Part shown: in pieces, positions 39,182-47,930 of the stretch
Layout: each line of letters opens with the position of its first letter
Position numbering within the stretch: position 1 is the stretch's first letter
From: Stenotrophomonas maltophilia
GTDB taxonomy: Bacteria > Pseudomonadota > Gammaproteobacteria > Xanthomonadales > Xanthomonadaceae
Assembly: GCA_009912235.1 (NCBI GenBank)
Contig: WNDS01000002.1
Location: 248,001-312,000 of the forward strand
Length of the DNA: 64,000 bases
Direction: 5' to 3'
Program-made: the position numbers and the translations under genes
Notes under the pieces: model-generated
What the model was told of the DNA's origin: nothing
Database searches by the model: none
Seen by the model: only the letters and a program-made list of their open reading frames with translations

Positions 39182-40192
39182 TCAGCGCCCGGCAACCGCC
39201 GCCATGATCGCCTTCTGCACGTGCAGGCGGTTCTCGGCTTCGTTGATGGCAATGCACTGCGGCGAATCCATCACGCCGTCGGTGGCCTTCAGGTTGCGGC
39301 GCAGCGGCAGGCAGTGGCTGAACACACCGTTGTTGGTCAGCGCCATCTTGCGTTCGTCCACGATGAAGTGCTTGAACTGGTCGCGGATCGGCTTCTCCGG
39401 CTCCCAGTTGCCGAAGAACGGCAGCGCACCCCAGCTCTTGGCGTAGACCACGTCGGCGCCGGCGTACGCGCTGTCGATGTCATGGCTGATCTTCAGCGAA
39501 CCGCCGCTCTCGGCCACGTTCTGCTCGGCCCAGCCCATGTAGCGGTCGTCGAGAATGTAGTCGGCGGTCGGGCACAGCAGGGTCACGTCCATGCCCATGC
39601 GCGTGGCGATGGTCAGCGCCGAGTTGGCCACGGCGGTGTTCAGCGGCTTGGGGTGGTAGGTCCAGGTCAGCACGTACTTCTTGCCGCGCAGATCCTGGGT
39701 GCCGAAGTGTTCCTGCAGCGCCATCACGTGGGCCAGTTCCTGGCACGGGTGGGTGATGGTTTCCATGTTGATCACCGGCACCGGCGAATACTTGGCAAAG
39801 CTGTTGAGCACGATGTCCTGGCGGTCGTAGGCCCAGTCCTGGAACTTGGGGAACGCGCGCACGGCGATGATGTCGCAGTAGCGGCCCAGCACCTTGGCCA
39901 CTTCGGCGATGTGCTCCTCGGTGTCGCCGTCCATCACCGTGCCGAGGTTGAACTCGATCGGCCACGCATCCTTGCCCGGCTGCAGCACCACCGCGTGGGC
40001 ACCGAGCTGGAAGGCGCCCAGCTCGAAGCTGGTGCGGGTGCGCATGGACGGGTTGAAGAACACCAGCGCGATCGACTTGCCCTTGAGCTGGTCGCCGAGC
40101 TTGTTGCGCTTGAACAGCGCGGCCTGGGTCAGCAGCGCGTCAAGTTCGCTGCGGCTCCAGTCCTGGGTGTTCAGGAAGTGCTTGAGGGACAT
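39182..40192 (-). CDS. argF': N-acetylornithine carbamoyltransferase
   Basis: 336-aa transcarbamylase of the acetylated arginine route, not ordinary OTCase. The carbamoyl phosphate loop is SMRTRT (residues 49-54), with HPCQELAH and HCLPLRRN also present. K302, the lysine known to be carboxylated in the Xanthomonas enzyme, is conserved (LKATD). ATG 40192 is six bases after AAGGA; the ATG at 40195 overlaps the stop of an Arg-rich upstream ORF. First structural gene of the arg cluster, with a 330-bp regulatory-looking gap before it. Confidence 0.95.
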   Translation of the reverse strand: MSLKHFLNTQDWSRSELDALLTQAALFKRNKLGDQLKGKSIALVFFNPSMRTRTSFELGAFQLGAHAVVLQPGKDAWPIEFNLGTVMDGDTEEHIAEVAKVLGRYCDIIAVRAFPKFQDWAYDRQDIVLNSFAKYSPVPVINMETITHPCQELAHVMALQEHFGTQDLRGKKYVLTWTYHPKPLNTAVANSALTIATRMGMDVTLLCPTADYILDDRYMGWAEQNVAESGGSLKISHDIDSAYAGADVVYAKSWGALPFFGNWEPEKPIRDQFKHFIVDERKMALTNNGVFSHCLPLRRNLKATDGVMDSPQCIAINEAENRLHVQKAIMAAVAGR

Positions 40193-40194
40193 CA

Positions 40195-40296
40195 TCAATC
40201 CTTGCAGGGGCGGCGCCGGCGCCGTTCGGGCGGGGTCGGTGCGCGGTGGAAAGAAATGGGTGGATAGAAGAAAACGGGTGCAGGTGAAACCTTCAT
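40195..40296 (-). CDS. Short Arg-rich upstream ORF (33 codons), stop overlapping argF' start
   Basis: ATG at 40296, product MKVSPAPVFFYPP...PPERRRRRPCKD with five consecutive Arg codons (CGG CGC CGG CGC CGC). Its TGA shares a base with an ATG of argF' (TGATG at 40197-40193). No clear SD is visible. Position and Arg run suggest a translational leader sensing charged tRNA-Arg, but coding is unproven. Confidence 0.35.
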   Translation of the reverse strand: MKVSPAPVFFYPPISFHRAPTPPERRRRRPCKD

Positions 40297-40308
40297 GACG
40301 CGGAAACG

Positions 40309-40337
40309 AAAAAACCCAGCCGGGGCTGGGTTTTTTT
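40309..40337 (-). terminator. Intrinsic terminator/attenuator upstream of argF'
   Basis: AACCCAGC pairs with GCTGGGTT around a 4-nt loop, with A and T runs on both sides, so it can end transcription in either direction. In the leftward direction it lies between the leader ORF at 40463-40362 and argF'. Its 5' arm ACCCAGC can instead pair with GCTGGGT at 40370-40364. Confidence 0.75.
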
Positions 40338-40361
40338 CGGACGAACAGCAGAAAGCTCCGG

Positions 40362-40463
40362 TTACCCAGCGGAAATGTGGGGTTCCGGTCGGCGGGCACA
40401 CGACGTCATGCCAGTGGCCTGGCGGGCGGCGCTGCTGTCGTGCTGGAAGTCGGCGGCGTTCAT
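40362..40463 (-). promoter_or_regulatory. Candidate attenuator leader ORF (33 codons) for argF'
   Basis: ATG 40463 to TAA 40362 encodes MNAADFQHD...SCARRPEPHISAG. Two adjacent Arg codons (CGC CGA) stand ten codons before the stop. The last two codons plus the first stop base, GCTGGGT, are identical to the 3' arm of the downstream terminator and complementary to its 5' arm, so they can form a 7-bp anti-terminator. An upstream AACCC can pair weakly with GGGT(A), completing a 1:2 / 2:3 / 3:4 layout. A plausible promoter (TTGCGC, 17 bp, AAAGAT) lies at 40500-40472. Confidence 0.45.
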
Positions 40464-40521
40464 ATCCGCCCATCTTTGCATGCAGCCGGAGGCGGCGCAA
40501 GCGGGAATGAAGCCCGGCGCC

Positions 40522-41088
40522 TCAGGGGGTACCGGGGGTACCCTGCTCCGGGCCCAGCCAGGGGGTGATGGAGACGCGGATCTTCAGGCGGTTGCCGGGG
40601 TCTTCAGGCAGCCGCGAGCGGTACTTGGTGCCACGGTAGACGTAGTCCACGTCGTAGGCGATGGGCCGGCGGAACTCGCGGCCGACCGGCACGATGCGGC
40701 AGTCGCGGGTCAGCATCGGCGCGTTGGCGGCCTGGGCCGCAGCCGGTGCGGGGGGCGGGCTGCCCTCCTCGGCGCCGTCCTCGTCCCCACGGCGGAACAT
40801 CGAGCGGACCGAATCCCAGAAGCGGCTCAGCCGCCCCTTGTCCTCCACCGGCTCTTCGCCGGTGACGTTGATCGGCGCCAGCGTGCGCGTGGACACCGGC
40901 TCGCAGTGTTCTTCGGTGCGGGTGGCGCGCAGGGTCTGGAACACGGGCTCGACGTTGAGCACCTGGGCGTAATCGAACTTCACGTTCTCCACGATCACCA
41001 CCCGGTTGCGCGGTTCGCCATCCTGGGCGGCGGCCAGGCACGGGACGGCGGCCAGGCAGGCCAGCGCCAGCAGCGCGGTGGATTTCAT
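40522..41088 (-). CDS. Secreted protein of unknown function (188 aa)
   Basis: Signal peptide MKSTALLALACLAAVPCLAAAQ. The mature part contains VVIVENVKFDYAQVLNVEPVFQ, an acidic/Pro-Ala linker (RRGDEDGAEEG) and a C-terminal YDVDYVYRGTKYRSRLPEDPG followed by RVSITPWLGP. The C-terminal pattern resembles the domain that follows glycine zippers in some periplasmic proteins, but no glycine zipper is present here. The frame is open upstream to 41310; ATG 41088 begins the signal peptide. Divergent from cysS. Confidence 0.75.
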   Translation of the reverse strand: MKSTALLALACLAAVPCLAAAQDGEPRNRVVIVENVKFDYAQVLNVEPVFQTLRATRTEEHCEPVSTRTLAPINVTGEEPVEDKGRLSRFWDSVRSMFRRGDEDGAEEGSPPPAPAAAQAANAPMLTRDCRIVPVGREFRRPIAYDVDYVYRGTKYRSRLPEDPGNRLKIRVSITPWLGPEQGTPGTP

Positions 41089-41279
41089 TGGCAACGGGAG
41101 CGAAGGCACGACGATAGTGTAGGCAGTGGCGACCGTGAGGGGCTGAACATTACCCGTCCGCCGGGCTCCTGCCCACCCCACCTTGGGCGAAGGGTGCCGC
41201 GCCCCCTGTCCCCCGGCACCCCCCAAAAAGGGTCTGGCACGTTCTAAAATCACAGGCTTGTCCCCCGGCACCGCCCCCC

Positions 41280-42656
41280 ATGACCCTGCGCCTGCACAAC
41301 AACCTGACACGCCAGCTCGAACCGTTCAGCCCGCTCGATCCGACCTGTCCGACCCTGTATGTGTGCGGCCCCACGGTCTACAACTACGTGCATATCGGCA
41401 ATGCGCGCGGGCCGGTGGTGTTCGGCGTGCTGGCCGATCTGCTGCGCCGCCGCTTCGGTGGCCTGCGCTATGCGCGCAACATCACCGACGTGGACGACAA
41501 GATCAACGCCGCCGCTCGCGAGCAGGGCGTGCCGATCAGCACCATCACCGACAGGTTCGCCGCCGCCTACCGTGAAGACATGGCCGCGCTGGGCGTGGTG
41601 CCGCCGGATATCGAGCCGGAAGTGACAGCCCACATGGCGCAGATCATCACCATGATCGAGCAGCTCATCGCCAATGGTCATGCCTACGCCGCCGAAGGCC
41701 ACGTGCTGTTCGCGGTGGACACCTTCGACGGCTACGGCAAGCTTTCACGCCGCGACCCGGAGGAAATGCTGGCCGGGGCCCGTGTCGAGGTCGCACCGTA
41801 CAAGCAGGCCGCCGGCGATTTCGTGCTGTGGAAGCCGTCCACCGACGACCTGCCCGGCTGGGAATCGCCGTGGGGCCGTGGCCGCCCGGGCTGGCACATC
41901 GAGTGCTCGGCGATGGCCGCCGCGCACCTGGGCGAGACCATCGACATCCATGCCGGTGGCGTGGACCTGCAATTCCCGCACCACGAGAACGAGATCGCGC
42001 AGAGCGAATGCGCCCATGGCGGCAAGATCTTCGCCCGCTACTGGCTGCACAACGGCATGCTCAACTTCGGCGGCGCCAAGATGAGCAAGTCGCTGGGCAA
42101 CATCGAGCGCGTGCACGACCTGGTGCGCCAGCACCCGCCGGAAGCGCTGCGGCTGGCCCTGCTGTCGGCCCACTACCGGCAGCCGCTGGACTGGTCCGAT
42201 GCGCTGATCGAGCAGTCGGTGCGCACCCTGGACCGCCTGTACGGCACCCTGCGCGACCTGGCAGCGGTGATGGCCGAAGCCGCCATCCCCGGCGTGGTGG
42301 AAGCAGCGCTGGACGATGACCTGAACACCCCGCAGGCGCTGGCCGAAGTGGCCCGCATCGCCGGCGAGGCACGCCGCAGCAGCGACCCGGCCGAACAGGC
42401 ACGCCTGAAGGGCGAGCTACTCGGTGCCGGGCTGGCGCTGGGCCTGCTGCAGGCCGATCCGGCGCAGTGGTTCGGCACGGCCAATGGCGACAGCGACGAC
42501 GACGCGCGCATCCAGGGCCTGATCGACGAGCGCATCGCCGCCAAGGCCGGCCGTGATTTCGCCCGGGCCGACGCCATCCGCGACCAGCTGGCCGCCGAAG
42601 GCATCGTGCTGGAAGACACCGCGCAGGGCGTGCGCTGGATGCGCAAGCGCGCCTGA
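41280..42656 (+). CDS. cysS: Cysteinyl-tRNA synthetase
   Basis: 458-aa class I synthetase. Zinc/catalytic start [18 protein letters not shown] carries the HIGN form of [12 protein letters not shown] and [10 protein letters not shown] hold zinc ligands, and KMSKS is in [11 protein letters not shown]. Normal family length (E. coli 461). ATG at 41280; no overlap with neighbours. Confidence 0.97.
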   Translation: MTLRLHNNLTRQLEPFSPLDPTCPTLYVCGPTVYNYVHIGNARGPVVFGVLADLLRRRFGGLRYARNITDVDDKINAAAREQGVPISTITDRFAAAYREDMAALGVVPPDIEPEVTAHMAQIITMIEQLIANGHAYAAEGHVLFAVDTFDGYGKLSRRDPEEMLAGARVEVAPYKQAAGDFVLWKPSTDDLPGWESPWGRGRPGWHIECSAMAAAHLGETIDIHAGGVDLQFPHHENEIAQSECAHGGKIFARYWLHNGMLNFGGAKMSKSLGNIERVHDLVRQHPPEALRLALLSAHYRQPLDWSDALIEQSVRTLDRLYGTLRDLAAVMAEAAIPGVVEAALDDDLNTPQALAEVARIAGEARRSSDPAEQARLKGELLGAGLALGLLQADPAQWFGTANGDSDDDARIQGLIDERIAAKAGRDFARADAIRDQLAAEGIVLEDTAQGVRWMRKRA

Positions 42657-42711
42657 CCTGCCCTGCCCCGTGGCCGGTGCTGCCGGCCACGCCCCCACCG
42701 TAGAGACCGTT

Positions 42712-43164
42712 GTGACCGACTCCCCGTTCCCGCTTGAACCCACCGCTGCCGAGGCCCAGGCCGCCATCGCCGAGGAATTCGGATTCTTCGGCGACTGGTC
42801 CGAGCGCTACCAGTACCTGATCGACCTTGGCCGCAAGCTGCCGGTGTTCCCCGACGAGTGGAAGACCGAAGAGCACCGCCTGCTCGGCTGCCAGTCGATG
42901 GTCTGGATCGTGCCCGAAGGCAATGCCGGGCAGCTGCGCTTCCATGCCATCAGTGACTCGGCCATCGTGTCCGGGCTGATCTACCTGGCGCTGCGCGTCT
43001 ACTCCGGCCGCCCGGCGCAGGAGATCCTCGACACCGAACCGAGCTACATCCAGGACATCGGCCTGGCCCGCCACCTCTCGCCCACCCGCAGCAACGGCGT
43101 AGCGGCGATGCTGGCCTTCATCCGCGAGACCGCGCAGGCCCAGCTGCAGCGCGCGCAGCCGTGA
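42712..43164 (+). CDS. sufE: Cysteine desulfuration protein SufE
   Basis: 150-aa sulfur-acceptor protein for SufS in Fe-S cluster assembly. The acceptor cysteine is in LLGCQSMVW, and DWSERYQYLIDLGRKLP is the family N-terminal segment; C-terminal LSPTRSNGVAAML fits. GTG start at 42712. The stop overlaps the next gene's GTG. No sufS in the window. Confidence 0.92.
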   Translation: MTDSPFPLEPTAAEAQAAIAEEFGFFGDWSERYQYLIDLGRKLPVFPDEWKTEEHRLLGCQSMVWIVPEGNAGQLRFHAISDSAIVSGLIYLALRVYSGRPAQEILDTEPSYIQDIGLARHLSPTRSNGVAAMLAFIRETAQAQLQRAQP

Positions 43165-44407
43165 GCGAGCCCGCCCCTGCCGAAGAGACCGCGCTGGGCC
43201 TGCTGGCCCGGCCCGGGTTCGCCAAGCTGCTGGCCTACCGCATCTTCGCGATGCTGTCCTACCAGGTGGTGGCCGTCACCGTCGGCTGGCACATCTACGA
43301 AGTCACCCGCAATCCGTTTTCGCTGGGCCTGGTCGGTCTGGCCGAAGTGGTGCCGTTCTTCTGCGTGGCGCCGTTTGCCGGCTACCTGATCGACCACCTG
43401 CCGCGCCGCCGGCTGGGCATGGTCGCTGCCGCCGGGCTGGTCACCACCGCGCTGGTGCTGACCGGGGTGTCCAGTGGCTGGCTGCCGTTCAACGGGGTCT
43501 GGTCGATCTACGCTGCCATCGCGCTGACCGGCATGGTGCGCGCCTTCCTGTCGCCCATCTACAACGCGCTGTTCGCACGCGTGCTCGAGCGTGCGCAGTT
43601 CGCGCGCGGTGCGGGCCTGGGGGTGGTGGTGTTCCAGGCCGGCATGGTGGCCGGCCCGGCGCTGGGCGGCGTGCTGGTGGCCTGGGGCGGCAAGAGCGTG
43701 TCCTACAGCGTGGCCGCCGCCTTCGCGCTGGTGGCCGTGGGCTGCCTGGCCACGCTGAAGGTGAGCGAGCCGGTGCATGCGGGGCCGGCCGCACCCATCT
43801 TCAAGAGCATCGCCGAGGGCGCACGCTTCGTCATCGGCAACCGCATCATGGTCGGGGCGATGGCGCTGGACATGTTCTCGGTGCTGCTGGGCGGCGTGGT
43901 GGCGATGCTGCCTGCGTTCCTGCACGAGATCCTGCATTACGGCCCGGAGGGGCTGGCATCCTGCGCGCGGCACCGGCGCTGGGCTCGGTCTGCGTGGGCC
44001 TGTGGCTGGCGCGGCACCCGCTGCAGAAGCATGCCGGCCGGGTGCTGCTGTGCGCGGTGGCCGGGTTCGGGCTGTGCGTGATCGGCTTCGGGCTGTCCCA
44101 GCACTTCTGGCTGTCGGCGCTGGTGCTGCTGTTCTACGGCGCATTCGACGGGGTGTCGGTGGTGATCCGTTCGACCATCCTGCAGCTGGCCACGCCGGAA
44201 GAGATGCGGGGCCGCGTGTCATCCATCAACGGCATCTTCATCAGTTCCTCCAACGAGCTGGGCGCGTTCTACGCGGGCACGATGGCAAGGCTGCTGGGGC
44301 TGGTGCCGGCAGTGGTGCCGGGCGGGTTCGCGGTGCTGAGCGTGGCCGGCATCACGGCGTGGAAGAACCCGACGCTGCGGAAACTGAACCTGCGCGACCT
44401 GCAATGA
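43161..44407 (+). pseudogene. MFS transporter (EntS/bacteriocin-exporter-like) with one frameshift
   Basis: GTG start overlapping the sufE stop. The first frame covers about eight helices (FAKLLAYRIFAMLSYQVVAV, FAGYLIDHLPRRRLGMV) and reads correctly to GPEGL near 43954. The rest (VGLWLARHPLQKHAGRV, VVIRSTILQLATPEEMRGRV) lies in another frame, ending at 44407. Adding one G at about 43955 (CTGGCATC to CTGGGCATC) restores GLGILRAAPALGS. The intact form would be about 415 aa. Either decay or a one-base sequencing error. Confidence 0.85.
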
Positions 44408-44825
44408 TTCTGTAGAGCCGAACCCATGCTCGGCTGCGCATTTCCGTGCGCCCACGCACCGGTAGCGCCGGGCCGCGCCCGGCGGACTCTTTCCGCGACC
44501 GCGGTGGGGTGTAACTTTCTTTGCTCGTGCAAAGAAAGTCACCAAAGAAACACGCCGCCATCCGCGAGCCGGCGCTGCGCGCCGGTGCCCTGCGCTCCTC
44601 AGCGAATCAGGGGACGGCGCGGAGAGCCAGCCGACTAGCAGTCGGCTCTACAGGATAGAGCCGTCTCTTCGCCCCTGATTCCCCTGCGATGCTCGGCTCG
44701 CTACAAGGCGGACCCAAGTCAACGGCCACAGCCGCCCGCCCCAGCCACGGTCGCGCACCACCAATCACCCAACAAAAAACCCGGCCAAGGCCGGGTTTTC
44801 TGCATGACCAGACAACGCGCTGGAA
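44408..44825. other. Repeat-filled gap between the MFS pseudogene and the dksA-like gene
   Basis: 418 bp with GTAG-type REP elements at 44412-44434 and 44462-44484. An imperfect inverted repeat with core ACTTTCTTTGC / GCAAAGAAAGT lies at 44514-44539, related to the 64-bp palindrome at 60945. Further short palindromes (AGCCGACTAGCAGTCGGCT) and a terminator at 44774-44799 follow. No gene seen. Confidence 0.65.
44774..44799 (-). terminator. Terminator of the dksA-like gene
   Basis: On the minus strand AAAACCCGGCC-TT-GGCCGGGTTTTTT forms a strong stem with a T run, 27 bp after the dksA-like stop. Confidence 0.85.
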
Positions 44826-46055
44826 TCAGTCGCCCTGCTGCTTCTGCAGGTGCTCCCAGCGTTCCTGGGCGTCGATGGTGCGTTCGGCGGTCAGGCGCGC
44901 TTCGAGGCGGTCCAGGCCGATTTCTTCACCCGTGTCCACGCAGTAGCCGTAGTCGCCGACTTCCAGGCGCTTGAGCGTGCTGTCGATCTTGCCGATCAGC
45001 TTGCGGTAGCGGTCACGGGTACGCAGTTCCAGCGAGTTCTCGGTCTCGCGGGTCGCGCGTTCGGCTTCATCGCCGATGTCACGCACTTCCTCGCGCAGGT
45101 TCTCGATGGTCTGCTTGGATTCCTCCACCAGGTCCGAACGCCAGGTCTGCAGGCGCTGGCGGAAGTATTCCTGCTGCAGCGTGCTCATGTACTCCTCGTC
45201 CGGGCCGGGCTTGTACCCGGCCGGCAGGATCGGGCGGCCGGTGGCTTCGTCGGTCTGGTACTCCACGACCTTGTACTTGCTGCGCGGGGCCGGTGCCGCC
45301 GAGCGGGCGGTGACGGCCACGGCGACCTTGCCGACAGGACGCGGCACGGTCTTCGGGGCGGATTCGGTTTTCACGGCGGTTTTGGCAGGCGATTTCGAAA
45401 CGGGCACGGGATTCTTGGATTGCGGGGCGGTTGGCTTGGCGGCAGTCGCTTTGGCCGGCGCGGGCGCCGGTTTCGCAGCAGGTGCCGCCGCGGCCTTGGC
45501 CGGGACAGGCTTGGCCGGAGCCGGCGCGGGCGCCTTTTCCGGTGCGGACTTCACTACGGGGGCCTTGGCCGGCTTGCTGGCCGGTGCGGCGGTGTTCTTT
45601 TTCGGTGCAGCGGGCTTGGCGGCGGCCGCCTTGCTGGCCGGTGCGGCCTTGGCCGCCGGCTTCGCAGCAGGCTTCGCTGCCGGCTTGGCGACCGGCTTGG
45701 CCGGTACGGCCTTCTTCACCGGTGCCGCCTTGCGGGCGACGGGCGCCTTGGCCGCCGGCCTCTTCGCCACCGGTGCGGCCTTCTTGGCTGCCGGCTTGCT
45801 GGCTGCCGGCTTTGCCGCCTTGGCGACCTTCTTCGCCGGTGCCGGCTTGGCCTTGGTGGCCTTGGCCGGCGCCTTGCTGGCCGGGGTTTTGGTTGCGGTG
45901 GCCTTCCTGGCCGCCGGTTGCGCAGATGCAGCCTTCCCGGCGGCCTTGGGGGCGACCTTCTTGGCTACAGGCTTTTCCGCCAACTTCTTCACAACAGGCT
46001 TGGCGGTTTTCTTGGCGGCCTTGACGGCCTTCGTTGCAGTTTTTTTAGCAGCCAC
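44826..46055 (-). CDS. DksA-family protein with long Lys/Ala/Pro-rich N-terminal tail
   Basis: 409 aa. Residues 1 to about 250 are low-complexity K/A/P/V (repeats such as KPAAKPAAKPAAK) like histone H1 or AlgP tails, predicted to bind DNA or RNA non-specifically. The C-terminal about 150 residues are a DksA/TraR domain: coiled coil (REEVRDIGDEAERATRE) and the YGYCVDTGEEIG segment. Of the four zinc-finger cysteines only C372 remains; the others are T375, T393 and A396, so zinc binding is lost. A role in RNA polymerase regulation is inferred from family. The tail must contribute something beyond ordinary DksA (about 150 aa). Confidence 0.88.
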   Translation of the reverse strand: MAAKKTATKAVKAAKKTAKPVVKKLAEKPVAKKVAPKAAGKAASAQPAARKATATKTPASKAPAKATKAKPAPAKKVAKAAKPAASKPAAKKAAPVAKRPAAKAPVARKAAPVKKAVPAKPVAKPAAKPAAKPAAKAAPASKAAAAKPAAPKKNTAAPASKPAKAPVVKSAPEKAPAPAPAKPVPAKAAAAPAAKPAPAPAKATAAKPTAPQSKNPVPVSKSPAKTAVKTESAPKTVPRPVGKVAVAVTARSAAPAPRSKYKVVEYQTDEATGRPILPAGYKPGPDEEYMSTLQQEYFRQRLQTWRSDLVEESKQTIENLREEVRDIGDEAERATRETENSLELRTRDRYRKLIGKIDSTLKRLEVGDYGYCVDTGEEIGLDRLEARLTAERTIDAQERWEHLQKQQGD

Positions 46056-46327
46056 GAAACGCTCTTCCTTGGATTCCCCGGGGCCCGGGAAAGCGGGCCT
46101 TTATAGCCTACCCGTCCCGCAGCAGCAACCTTGGCGGCCTGCTCCATTCAGTCGTGGAGCAAGCAGCGCCAAGGGCAGTCCAATGAACGCGGACCGCCCT
46201 GCGCGGCACGGCACCTGGCCGGCACCCGGGTGGGGGCCGACACCGGCCGCAGGCCAACAACGACATGCGACCAACGCCCCATCCTGCACAAAAGCGGCCT
46301 TCATGCCAACTGGCATAAGATGACTGG

Positions 46328-46582
46328 GTGATCTCGCGCCTGCTCCTTGCCCTGCTGCGCTTCTACAAGCGCTTCATCAGCCCCTTGCTGGGGCCGCGCT
46401 GCCGTTTCTATCCCAGTTGCTCTGAATACGCGATGGAAGCCATCACCCGCCACGGCCCGCTGCGCGGCAGCTGGCTGGCCGCGCGCAGGCTGGGCCGTTG
46501 CCACCCCTTCCACCCCGGCGGCGTCGACCCGGTGCCCGAGCACCTGCACGCCCCTTCTTGCCGTTGCACAGGAAAACACTGA
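46328..46582 (+). CDS. yidD: Membrane protein insertion efficiency factor YidD
   Basis: 84-aa small protein: [35 protein letters not shown] is the family signature, with the amphipathic helix and C-x-F-x-PSCS. GTG start at 46328. It usually lies between rnpA and yidC; here it is next to pyrC, a displaced location that I believe is common in xanthomonads. The stop is two bases from the pyrC ATG. Confidence 0.92.
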   Translation: MISRLLLALLRFYKRFISPLLGPRCRFYPSCSEYAMEAITRHGPLRGSWLAARRLGRCHPFHPGGVDPVPEHLHAPSCRCTGKH

Positions 46583-46583
46583 C

Positions 46584-47930
46584 ATGTCCTCCACGCTCAT
46601 CACCAACGCCCGCATGGTCAACGAAGGCCGCACCTTCGACGGCGACCTGCGCATCGAGAACGGCCGCATTGCGCAGATCGGCAGCGGGCTGGCCCCGCGC
46701 GACGGCGAACAGGTGGTGGACGCGGCCGGGGGCTGGCTGCTGCCCGGGATGATCGACGACCAGGTGCACTTCCGCGAGCCGGGCCTGACCCGCAAGGGTG
46801 ACATTGCCAGCGAATCGGCCGCGGCCGTGGCCGGTGGCCTGACCAGCTTCATGGATATGCCCAACACCAACCCGCCGACGCTGGATTCGACCATCCTGGA
46901 AGCCAAGTACGAACTCGCGCGCGGCCGCGCCTGGGCCAACTACGGCTTCTACCACGGCGCCAGCAACGACAACCTGGAAGCGATCCGGGTGCTGGACCCG
47001 AAGAAGGCACCGGGCGTGAAGGTGTTCATGGGCGCCTCCACCGGCAACATGCTGGTGGACAACCCGGAAACGCTGAACGCGATCTTCCGCGAATGCCCGA
47101 CCCCGATCATCACGCACTGCGAAGACACGCCGATGATCGATGCCAATCTCAAGGCCTTCCAGGAGAAGTACGGCGACGCGCTGACCCCGGACATGCACCC
47201 GGACATCCGTTCGCGCGAGGCCTGCATCAAGTCCACCCGCCTGGCGATGTCGCTGGCGCGCAAGCACGGCACCCGCCTGCACGTGCTGCACATCTCCACC
47301 GCCGACGAACTGGCACTGTTCGAGAAGGGCCCGCTGATCCGCGCCGACGGCAGCCGCAAGCAGATCACCGCCGAAACCTGCGTGCACTTCCTGCACTTCG
47401 CGCGCCCGGATTACGCGACCAAGGGCAATCTGATCAAGTGCAACCCGGCCATCAAGGAGGTGGCCGACCGCGAGGCGATCACCGCCGCGCTGGCCGATGA
47501 CGTGCTGGATGTGCTGGCCACCGACCATGCCCCGCACACCTGGGAAGAGAAGCAGAAGCCCTATGCGCAGGCGCCGTCCGGCCTGCCGCTGGTGCAGTAC
47601 GCGCTGGTGGCCGCGCTGGAGCGCGTGCACGAAGGCAAGCTGACCCGCGAGCAGGTGGTGCAGAAGTTCGCCCACGCCCCGGCGCAGCTGTTCGATGTGG
47701 AAGAACGCGGCTTCCTGCGCGAAGGCTACTTCGCCGACCTTGTGCTGGTGGAGGACGTGCCATTCACCGTCAAGCGCGAGGACGTGCTGTCCAAGTGCGG
47801 CTGGTCGCCGTTTGAAGGCGCCACGTTCCGCTCGCGCGTGGCCTCCACCTGGGTCAACGGCCAGCTGGTGTGGGACGGCAGCAGGCTCGTCGGCGAACCT
47901 GCCGGCCAGCGCATGACCTACGACCGCTGA
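46584..47930 (+). CDS. pyrC: Dihydroorotase (class I-like)
   Basis: 448-aa amidohydrolase of pyrimidine synthesis. The metal motif normally read as HxH is QVH here (Q60, H62, in IDDQVHFREPG). Later ligands look normal: THCEDTPM, HVLHIST and ATDHAPHTWEEK. The same Q-for-H form is, as I recall, common in one dihydroorotase subgroup, so activity is likely retained. SD AGGA at 46570-46573 supports ATG 46584. Overlaps the peptidase gene by one base (TGATG). Confidence 0.9.
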   Translation: MSSTLITNARMVNEGRTFDGDLRIENGRIAQIGSGLAPRDGEQVVDAAGGWLLPGMIDDQVHFREPGLTRKGDIASESAAAVAGGLTSFMDMPNTNPPTLDSTILEAKYELARGRAWANYGFYHGASNDNLEAIRVLDPKKAPGVKVFMGASTGNMLVDNPETLNAIFRECPTPIITHCEDTPMIDANLKAFQEKYGDALTPDMHPDIRSREACIKSTRLAMSLARKHGTRLHVLHISTADELALFEKGPLIRADGSRKQITAETCVHFLHFARPDYATKGNLIKCNPAIKEVADREAITAALADDVLDVLATDHAPHTWEEKQKPYAQAPSGLPLVQYALVAALERVHEGKLTREQVVQKFAHAPAQLFDVEERGFLREGYFADLVLVEDVPFTVKREDVLSKCGWSPFEGATFRSRVASTWVNGQLVWDGSRLVGEPAGQRMTYDR

